Of a stretch of 9,553 nt of DNA, positions 3,938 through 9,553 are shown piece by piece. Position 1 is the first letter of the stretch, and each line of letters begins with the position of its first letter. The notes under the pieces were generated by a model. The model was not told where the DNA came from, did not search any database, and worked only from the letters and a program-made list of their open reading frames with translations. The DNA is from Parcubacteria group bacterium (GTDB taxonomy: Bacteria > Patescibacteriota > Minisyncoccia > Moranbacterales > JAKLHP01). The DNA is taken from assembly GCA_041657845.1 (NCBI GenBank), contig JBBABD010000029.1, forward strand, positions 1-9,553, in the 5' to 3' direction. The position numbers and the translations under genes were made by a program.

Positions 3938-6814
3938 ATGAAAAAAAAGGCTATTAAAATTTTTACTTTATTCGTTGTAGTAGCAGAAATATTTTTTCCA
4001 AGCTTGAATTTTGCCAAGGCTGCTTTCCATTTGCCTTCTGCTTCCCAAGTTGCATCGGAGTTGGAAAATAGGTATCATGTCAATCTTTCCAGTATGCAGG
4101 AAACGGGTGAAAATTTTAATGTTTCCGTCAACAAAACTTCGGCTCCGGAAGTATCGTTGAGTTTTAATCCATCAGAGCCAAAAGAGGGACAAGAAATTAC
4201 TGCTAATGCAACTCCGATATATTTCAGCAATCCGGGCGATAAACTCTACTACGGTTGGTATTTATCTCGTAAAGATTGTGATTTGACAGATGAGCCAAGC
4301 GCAACAAAGAAAGAAAATTGCGACAATGATAGCGATGGCAAGATAACAGTAAATGATTGGAAAGTCGAAGCAATGCGCCTGATTGCTCAAGGCGGATATA
4401 ATTATCTGGATGAGCCAGTAGCTGATTATACTGAAAAAAGCAATGATGATGACGGGTACGAAGCTTCTATTGGGGGGGATGATAAAAGTTCTGTCGCTGA
4501 TAGCAAAAAACATTGTTATATTCATGATTTTCAGAGAGGAATCAACGCGGAAATAAAAAATGGATGCGATCATTTATTCCCCAGTACAAACGGAAATGGA
4601 TCAGTGGGAGACGACAGCTTTGATAAGAAAGAGGAAAATTTTTGGAAAACAGATCCTCAAGATCCAAATACATCCGGTAATGGCAACTTCGATGAAGCAA
4701 ACGTTTCCGGATTAGGCCAAGACAAATTCAAGTGGGTTTATCAGCCTGGGGACAGGGTTGGCGTTGTTGTCGAAGGAACTTCTATTATTGGGACAAAATA
4801 TGATGATTCAAGCTCTATGGTTATGTGGGCGCTTCCCAACAATGAATGCACGAAAGATAATTCAGGTTTAAAAAGTAGATCATCAATCTGTTCGGGAGGT
4901 AAAACGGCGGTTTGCGCAAAATCTGGAGACGCTAACTATATAGCAACCATGGATATAGAAACATCAGCGTCAGAATCAACGTCTTCATCTTCATCTTCAT
5001 CTTCATCTTCAGATTCAGAATTAGGATTAGGAGCAGGCTCAGGATCGGCATCAGGATCGGCATCAGGAGAAGCAACGGGAGAAGCATCAGGAGGGGGTAG
5101 TCATGATACAGGTTGGTGCGCCTATGTGGAAGAAACTCCTGATTGCACCAGCGGGACTCCTTATTGTTCTGTGGGAAGTCCATTTTGTGTTAATCTTTCA
5201 TCTATTTACAATAATGCAATCAGTGCGTCTCAAAGTTGTGAAGGGCTGTCGCTTGGAACTCCGACATGCCAGGAGACAACTGACCATGAAGATGGAATTG
5301 TTCAGACTGAGACAAAGTCATTGGATGTAAAAGGGTATCCAGTTTCTATTCCTACGACGGATATCGATATTAACGATTGTCTTGATGACAACTTGGTTGA
5401 TCCCGCAGAAAAAACCAACGAAAAACTGGACGTATCTCTTTCTGCTACTCCGGAAAATCCGATTAATGATTCTAGCGGAGATCAAATGGGAGATATGCTA
5501 TCGGTGAACTCCATAGTCACCAATTCATCCCAAAACTATTCCCAATTGCATTATGATTGGAAAATAAGTGCTGGAAAAAATATTTCTGGAAGTTTCCAAA
5601 ACATATCCAACGAATTAGATCGAGACAAACTATTGGAAGGAAAGTTGACAGGAATAAATAATCCAAATATTAACATCAGGTTGAATCTAGGAGATGCTTA
5701 TGCGTCATATTTTCAAAATGAAGAAATTGGATATTTAAAAATAGAGCTTACAGTTAAGCAAGCAGATCAGGGAAAAAACAGAACAGGTAAAAGCGAGGTA
5801 ATTGTAAAGGTTAATTCTACTGATAAGCGAATAAAAGCCTATCTTACCACAAGCAGTGATGGGGAAACTTTAGACAAAAAAGATTTGATATGCAATGGCG
5901 TTGCTTCTGCTACTACGTATGAAAAGCTTTCCTCCTACATTTGTCCGGTGGTAAAAAATCAAATTTTGAGATTAGAAGTGAATAATGATGAAATGAGCGA
6001 TTTCTCTTGGATGGTTAATGGAACTTCTTTTTCTTGCGATAAAGATCTTGTCAAAGGAGCTGAATGCGACAATGGGAATGTCATATTTTTACCGATAATT
6101 GGGAATGAAGGAGATACCCTTGATGTTAAAGTAGGAGCTAAAAGAATAACTGTAAATGAAAAAGATCCTGGAAATGGGAAAAGTCTTGAACTTACAAAAT
6201 CTTTTCAAATCGTAAAACCTTATGTAAAAATAATTTCTGGAGATGAAAATGTTTTTTGGCCAAAAGCTTTGGGTAGTTATAATAATTTAGATGGAGAAAT
6301 GTTTACTGATTTTAGCGATTCGGAGTTTGAAACTTATAGCGGAGTCGATGCCTTGCTTGATGTTAAATTCCATCCGGATTGGCTGGAAAAAACCGGAATT
6401 ATAAGCGCTAACTGGACATTGGACGGCGAAGATAAAACAGATGCATCAAATCCCAAAGAAATAAAGTTTAGCGTTTTAAAGGACGTTGGAGAATCGTATA
6501 ATGCAGAATTTTATTCTTTTTACGCTCCTTCCAATGAAATAAGAAAAGTTCTAAAAAATTATTGGGGAATTGCTCAGGAAGAAAGCGGAGGGAAAACGCT
6601 TGCTACTTCAATAACAGCCGAGGTTATTAATGGGGATGATTTTCTGGAAACAACCGTTTTGAAGAACTCCGGAAAATTTTTAGCCAGCATAATTTCTAAT
6701 TTGCCTGGGCAGACGATTTTTCTTATTCGGATGGCTCTCATTGTTTTTGTAATGATTTTAATTTCTGGACTCGCGATGAATTTGTCTCCGAATTTTTATA
6801 AAAATAGAAAATGA
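3938..6814 (+). CDS. large secreted, C-terminally anchored Ca-binding surface protein
   Basis: The 958-aa protein begins with a signal peptide (about 1-28, KKK, then a hydrophobic core ending near AKA) and ends with one transmembrane helix (about 923-947) and a basic tail, NFYKNRK. Between them lies a long extracellular region. Residues 70-110 resemble a PKD/Ig-like beta-sandwich start (EVSLSFNPSEPKEGQ). Residues 129-140 form a canonical EF-hand/dockerin-type loop (D129, D131, D133, G134, D140). A second Asp/Asn-rich stretch near 239-253 (DPQDPN...NGNFDEAN) is like thrombospondin type-3 Ca loops. Residues 345-388 are a Ser- then Gly/Ala/Ser-rich linker made by short DNA repeats, followed by a Cys-rich stretch (394-444, seven Cys) and further beta-rich domains to about 910. 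The protein precedes the pilin gene and overlaps it by 4 bp (ATGA), so it may be a partner of the pilin system. Function is inferred from context only. Confidence 0.85.
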   Translation: MKKKAIKIFTLFVVVAEIFFPSLNFAKAAFHLPSASQVASELENRYHVNLSSMQETGENFNVSVNKTSAPEVSLSFNPSEPKEGQEITANATPIYFSNPGDKLYYGWYLSRKDCDLTDEPSATKKENCDNDSDGKITVNDWKVEAMRLIAQGGYNYLDEPVADYTEKSNDDDGYEASIGGDDKSSVADSKKHCYIHDFQRGINAEIKNGCDHLFPSTNGNGSVGDDSFDKKEENFWKTDPQDPNTSGNGNFDEANVSGLGQDKFKWVYQPGDRVGVVVEGTSIIGTKYDDSSSMVMWALPNNECTKDNSGLKSRSSICSGGKTAVCAKSGDANYIATMDIETSASESTSSSSSSSSSSDSELGLGAGSGSASGSASGEATGEASGGGSHDTGWCAYVEETPDCTSGTPYCSVGSPFCVNLSSIYNNAISASQSCEGLSLGTPTCQETTDHEDGIVQTETKSLDVKGYPVSIPTTDIDINDCLDDNLVDPAEKTNEKLDVSLSATPENPINDSSGDQMGDMLSVNSIVTNSSQNYSQLHYDWKISAGKNISGSFQNISNELDRDKLLEGKLTGINNPNINIRLNLGDAYASYFQNEEIGYLKIELTVKQADQGKNRTGKSEVIVKVNSTDKRIKAYLTTSSDGETLDKKDLICNGVASATTYEKLSSYICPVVKNQILRLEVNNDEMSDFSWMVNGTSFSCDKDLVKGAECDNGNVIFLPIIGNEGDTLDVKVGAKRITVNEKDPGNGKSLELTKSFQIVKPYVKIISGDENVFWPKALGSYNNLDGEMFTDFSDSEFETYSGVDALLDVKFHPDWLEKTGIISANWTLDGEDKTDASNPKEIKFSVLKDVGESYNAEFYSFYAPSNEIRKVLKNYWGIAQEESGGKTLATSITAEVINGDDFLETTVLKNSGKFLASIISNLPGQTIFLIRMALIVFVMILISGLAMNLSPNFYKNRK
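4983..5012. repeat. hexanucleotide microsatellite encoding polyserine
   Basis: CTTCAT is repeated four times, followed by CTTCAG. Translated, it alternates TCT and TCA serine codons inside the linker of the large surface protein. The unit length is a multiple of three, so copy-number changes alter linker length without breaking the frame. Confidence 0.9.
5042..5089. repeat. 12-bp tandem repeat encoding a Gly/Ser/Ala linker
   Basis: GGATCGGCATCA occurs twice exactly (5042-5053, 5054-5065), followed by two diverged units (5066-5077 and 5078-5089). They encode GSAS, GSAS, GEAT, GEAS in the surface protein linker directly after the polyserine tract. Confidence 0.88.
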
Positions 6815-7749
6815 ACAAAAATAAAAATAAATTTTTTCTCCTGTTTCTTTTTCTTATCATAGGAACTTTCTTTTTCTACCGCGCAATTAATGCTGTCGGA
6901 CCATATGACTACACTGCGCTTGAACCAATTCCGGGAACTGCAAATACCGGAGCCGATCTCAAACTTTACATCGAAGCAATATACAAATTTGCCATTTGGA
7001 CTGTCGGAATTGCGGCTGTCTTGATGCTGACCATCGGAGGATTTATGTATATGGTTAGCGCCGGAAACACTTCCAAGATGGACACAGCCAAAAAAATAGT
7101 AACCGATGCCATCTTGGGGCTCATCATTGCCCTAGGCGCTTATCTCATCCTTTATGTTATTAATCCTGATTTGGTAAAAATTACGATAACGATGAAATCG
7201 CTGGGAACAACAACTACAACCCCGGGAGTAAGTACAGGAAGCGGAACGAGTGAAACGGGTACAGGCGGAACGGGAACGTGCATTCTAGTGTCAACCGGAG
7301 CGTGTACGGTAGAAAATTTAAAAACAACCTGTTTCAGTTCAAAACCAGAGACATGGTCAAAAATATGCAATAAGGAAAGTAGGGGTCTCTTAACTTTCGC
7401 TAGTCAAACTGATTTATGTGCTGATGGCAAATCTTGGTCAATAGGACTTTTTCAAATTAATATGATAACTAGCGCTGGATCAGTTAGCGAGTGCGATAGC
7501 AGTAAAATTTTTGAAACTGCTACAGGATCCGGCAGTTTAATGGGGTGTATGAAACGAGTAACGAATAGCAAAGGGTTATCATATTGTTCTCAGCGCAATT
7601 GTAAGGTCAAAAATCAAACCGCATACAATAACTGTAGAAATTCATTAGAAAAATCAGAAGTTAATATACAAGCTGCTTGCAAATTATCTTCGAATGGGAC
7701 TAAATTCAGTCCATGGACAAATTCAGCCAAAATTTGTGGAACTAATTAA
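6811..7749 (+). CDS. T4SS-type pilin (TrbC/VirB2-like) fused to a lysozyme-like domain
   Basis: The 312-aa protein has two parts. Residues 1-29 are a signal peptide or first membrane segment ending in INA. Residues 57-80 and 97-117 are two hydrophobic helices joined by SAGNTSKMDTAKK, the layout of T4SS pilins of the VirB2/TrbC type seen in patescibacteria. Residues 132-156 are a Thr/Gly/Ser linker. Residues 157-312 are a lysozyme-like domain: a catalytic-type Glu189 in NKESRG, SIGLFQIN at 210-217, NIQAAC at 285-290, and a C-terminal PW...C pattern. It has 12 cysteines, all in this domain, suggesting up to six disulfides outside the cell. Lytic transglycosylases of this fold cut peptidoglycan; in classical systems VirB1 does this beside the VirB2 pilin. 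From memory, similar fusions occur in related genomes. The gene overlaps its upstream neighbour by 4 bp. GC content drops from about 47% in the pilin part (6901-7140) to about 35% in the tail (counted by hand). Confidence 0.87.
   Translation: MNKNKNKFFLLFLFLIIGTFFFYRAINAVGPYDYTALEPIPGTANTGADLKLYIEAIYKFAIWTVGIAAVLMLTIGGFMYMVSAGNTSKMDTAKKIVTDAILGLIIALGAYLILYVINPDLVKITITMKSLGTTTTTPGVSTGSGTSETGTGGTGTCILVSTGACTVENLKTTCFSSKPETWSKICNKESRGLLTFASQTDLCADGKSWSIGLFQINMITSAGSVSECDSSKIFETATGSGSLMGCMKRVTNSKGLSYCSQRNCKVKNQTAYNNCRNSLEKSEVNIQAACKLSSNGTKFSPWTNSAKICGTN
6820..6946 (+). repeat. direct repeat, internal copy (127 bp)
   Basis: This stretch is identical at every base to 9427-9553. It covers codons 4-45 of the pilin-lysozyme gene. 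Identity starts at 6820 (6819 is A, while the matching 9426 is C) and continues to the end of the window, so the true length may be greater. Confidence 0.97.
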
Positions 7750-7761
7750 TTCTATATCATT

Positions 7762-8208
7762 ATGAAAAAAGTATTAATTGTTATATCAATTTCCGTTTTA
7801 ATTCCTGTTTTACTTTTTGTTTTTTTATTTCTAAAAAATAAAAAAAATACTGTTGTTGAAGAAGAAACAGCCGTTTTCTCCGAAAACAATCAGTTGCCCA
7901 TTGCTGATTATCGAAAAACAGCCGAAAGAATAATTGATGATAAGAACGCAATAATAAAGAGCGACGATAGCTATGAGATCAACGGTTCTTATTATAATAA
8001 TAAAAATAGCTTTATGATTTTTATTAAAAACTCTGATTTGGAAGGAACAAGGGAAAAAGCAGAAGCGTATCTCGTAACAACTTTAGGGATAACAAAAGAT
8101 AAAGCTTGCCTGCTCGACGTAGCTGTCGTTGTCTCTCCTGATGTTGATGAAAATTTAACTGGCAATTATGGCTTAAGTTTTTGTCCGAATGCAAAGCCTT
8201 TTAAATAA
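7762..8208 (+). CDS. small anchored extracytoplasmic protein, unknown function
   Basis: The 148-aa protein has an N-terminal signal anchor (hydrophobic residues 4-24 after MKK, followed by KNKK), a short linker, and a C-terminal module of about 100 residues. The module contains a Tyr-rich turn (70-80) and a segment with LGITKDKACLLDV at 108-120 and NYGLSFCP at 135-142. Its only two cysteines, C116 and C141, could pair. From memory, small patescibacterial proteins with the pattern LGI...C.L.V...YGLSFC are common near pilin-type genes, but I cannot give a family name or function. It starts 12 bp after the pilin-lysozyme gene and ends 8 bp before the propeller gene, so it is very likely co-transcribed. 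The basic stretch after the helix makes the topology of the domain uncertain; outside the cell is my preference because of the cysteines. Confidence 0.85.
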   Translation: MKKVLIVISISVLIPVLLFVFLFLKNKKNTVVEEETAVFSENNQLPIADYRKTAERIIDDKNAIIKSDDSYEINGSYYNNKNSFMIFIKNSDLEGTREKAEAYLVTTLGITKDKACLLDVAVVVSPDVDENLTGNYGLSFCPNAKPFK

Positions 8209-8216
8209 AATTTTCC

Positions 8217-9398
8217 ATGTCTATTTCTAAAAAAATATTCATAATCTCTTCAGTTCTGCTGGCCTCAGTTCTTTTTTTCATGGGAATTTATAATGTTTCT
8301 TTTAAGGAAAAAACTTCCGCTATAAATACAAATATCTTGGCAAAAGAAACTCCGGCTGCCAGCAATGAAGAGAAGAGCGCTCTTGAAGAAATAGGGGAAA
8401 AAATAGGATTTAAAAATAGCGAGAAAATATATCCCTTGTCTGATGAAGTAATAATTTCTCCCGCTCTTTTTAGCGAAGATGATCAGATAGCTTATTATAC
8501 CCGTCTAAACGGAAGCGTTTATAATGTTTCTCTGGATGGAACGGGGAAAAAGATAGTTGATAATAATAATTTTTCCGGTTTAGAAAAAATACTGTGGTCT
8601 TCTGATAATAGAAAAGTACTGTCGAGATTCAATAACAACGGGAAAATTCAATATTCCTCTTATGATTATAACGCTAAAAAAGGATTTAGACTTGCTGATG
8701 GAATTGAGTATGCAATTTGGGGAAATGCAGGAGACCAAATTGTTTATGAATATTATGATTCAAAAACGAAAAAGAGAACAATAAACGCAGCTAATTATGA
8801 CGGAAGCAACTGGAAAAAAATAGCAGATATTTCGATGAGCGATGCCTGGATAGCGTCTGTTCCTCAGTCTTCTTTCGTGTCTTTTTGGAATAGTCCTAAT
8901 TCTTTTAATGAAACATCGCTAAGCATTATAAACACAGTGGGAGGAGAAGCTAGAAAGATATTTTCAGGACGCTTCGGAGCTGATTATTTGTGGTCTCCAA
9001 ATGGAACAAAAGCTCTTGTTAGTTCAGTCGATTCCAAGGGCGGATCAAAGATTAGTCTAGCTGTTATTAACAGTAATGGCGGAGAATTCCAAAATCTGAA
9101 TATCCCAACCTTCGCTTCCAAGTGCGTTTGGTCTAAGGATAATAAAACTATTTATTACGCTCTTCCGACTTTTTCTTCTGGCAATTACGTGCTTCCAAAC
9201 GACTACCGAAATAAAAAAGTAACCGCTAAAGACGTGTTTTGGAAAATGAATATTACTACGGGAAAATCAGAGAGAATAGTGGAAACGAAAGACATAAATA
9301 ATATTTACGATGCGGCAAATTTATTCCTGTCATCTTCTGAGGACATTCTATTTTTTGTTAATCAAAATGACGGAAAAATTTACGGAATAAGTATGTAA
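8217..9398 (+). CDS. membrane-anchored TolB/PD40-type beta-propeller protein
   Basis: The 393-aa protein carries an N-terminal signal anchor (about 6-25) and a linker rich in Ala, Glu and Lys (30-65), then repeated beta-propeller signatures of the WD40-like/PD40 type: a hydrophobic residue, Trp or Phe, Ser, then a turn with Asp or Asn, then a hydrophobic strand. They occur at about 83-95 (ALFSEDDQIAYYT), 125-135 (ILWSSDNRKVL), 166-178, 257-268 (YLWSPNGTKALV), 303-315 (CVWSKDNKTIYYA) and 369-381, with a weaker one at 210-225. This gives six or seven blades. Such domains usually bind proteins or glycans; TolB is the best-known bacterial example. No enzyme motif is visible. Its place between the small anchored protein and the second pilin copy suggests an extracytoplasmic partner of the pilin apparatus. 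It has a single cysteine, Cys303. Confidence 0.85.
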   Translation: MSISKKIFIISSVLLASVLFFMGIYNVSFKEKTSAINTNILAKETPAASNEEKSALEEIGEKIGFKNSEKIYPLSDEVIISPALFSEDDQIAYYTRLNGSVYNVSLDGTGKKIVDNNNFSGLEKILWSSDNRKVLSRFNNNGKIQYSSYDYNAKKGFRLADGIEYAIWGNAGDQIVYEYYDSKTKKRTINAANYDGSNWKKIADISMSDAWIASVPQSSFVSFWNSPNSFNETSLSIINTVGGEARKIFSGRFGADYLWSPNGTKALVSSVDSKGGSKISLAVINSNGGEFQNLNIPTFASKCVWSKDNKTIYYALPTFSSGNYVLPNDYRNKKVTAKDVFWKMNITTGKSERIVETKDINNIYDAANLFLSSSEDILFFVNQNDGKIYGISM

Positions 9399-9411
9399 AA
9401 GTTAATCGGAT

Positions 9412-9553
9412 ATGAATTCAGCAAGCAATAAAAATAAATTTTTTCTCCTGTTTCTTTTTCTTATCATAGGAACTTTCTTTTTCTACCGCGCAATTAATGC
9501 TGTCGGACCATATGACTACACTGCGCTTGAACCAATTCCGGGAACTGCAAATA
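9412..9553 (+). CDS. second T4SS-type pilin gene, cut by the window end
   Basis: The gene starts at ATG 9412, 13 bp after the propeller stop, and remains open to the last base (47 complete codons). After the first five codons (MNSAS, against MNK in the upstream copy) it is identical in DNA and protein to the start of the pilin-lysozyme gene at 6811: signal segment, INA and the PYDYTALEPIPG stretch. Only the signal peptide and the first residues after it are visible, so I cannot tell whether it carries the same lysozyme tail, a different C-terminal domain, or none. A GGA at 9408-9410 (TCGGATATG context) is too close to the ATG to be a good ribosome site. Confidence 0.85.
   Translation, partial: MNSASNKNKFFLLFLFLIIGTFFFYRAINAVGPYDYTALEPIPGTAN
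9427..9553 (+). repeat. direct repeat, terminal copy (127 bp)
   Basis: This is identical to 6820-6946 at an offset of 2607 bp. It starts abruptly within the fifth to sixth codon of the second pilin gene and runs to the last base of the window. Confidence 0.97.

Noticed and set aside
4932..5183. minus-strand frame with repeated Met-Lys and Leu-rich runs
   Set aside because: The runs are the reverse reading of the serine and Gly/Ser DNA repeats.
5103..5330. 75-aa + strand frame inside the large surface gene
   Set aside because: It lies wholly inside a well-supported 958-aa gene in another frame and shows no domain; a shadow.
91..9398. recoded TGA (code 25)
   Set aside because: TGA ends the genes at 91 and 3938 at sensible positions, and no gene needs TGA read as glycine.
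3938..9398. lipoprotein signal (lipobox) in the envelope proteins
   Set aside because: The N-termini at 3938, 6811, 7762 and 8217 have no cysteine at the end of their hydrophobic segments.

Overview
The window looks like part of a Patescibacteria (Candidate Phyla Radiation) genome, possibly of the Parcubacteria/Moranbacteria kind. The evidence is its AT-rich sequence, very tight gene packing, near absence of Shine-Dalgarno sequences, and protein types typical of these bacteria: a T4SS-type pilin carrying a lysozyme-like tail, a large Ca-binding surface protein, and short anchored proteins with a conserved C-terminal module. TGA is used as a normal stop (at the ends of the first gene and of the large surface gene), so this is not a code-25 lineage such as Gracilibacteria or SR1. 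All supported genes lie on the + strand.

Layout. Bases 1-90 hold a possible promoter and a 13-bp hairpin, followed by a single-pass membrane protein of unknown function (91-1194). Bases 1195-1990 carry no credible protein gene. Within them lies the most striking object in the window: a near-consensus sigma70-type promoter (1370-1398), about 570 nt packed with strong hairpins, and an intrinsic terminator (1958-1977). This is the signature of a large structured noncoding RNA that I cannot assign to a known class. Next come a YraN-family nuclease-fold protein (1991-2386), a DksA/TraR-type zinc-finger protein (2454-2804), signal peptidase II LspA (2836-3270, with a heptamer repeat embedded in a loop) and a CPBP-like membrane protein that seems to have lost its catalytic residues (3283-3933).

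From 3938 to the window end is a compact envelope operon. It encodes a 958-aa secreted, C-terminally anchored surface protein; a pilin fused to a lysozyme-like domain (a VirB2-like plus VirB1-like architecture) that overlaps it by 4 bp; a 148-aa anchored protein with two conserved-looking cysteines; an anchored beta-propeller; and the start of a second pilin gene. The first 127 bp of that second copy visible here are identical to the first copy. Together these genes suggest an envelope-spanning or surface appendage apparatus with its own peptidoglycan-cutting activity. That role is inferred from architecture and neighbourhood and is not shown by the sequence.

Best leads: the unclassified ~570-nt RNA with a possible kissing-loop contact, the pilin-lysozyme fusion with its duplicated N-terminal module, and the probable pseudoprotease. 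The duplicated stretch is exactly 127 bp and runs to the last base, which may reflect how the contig was assembled.
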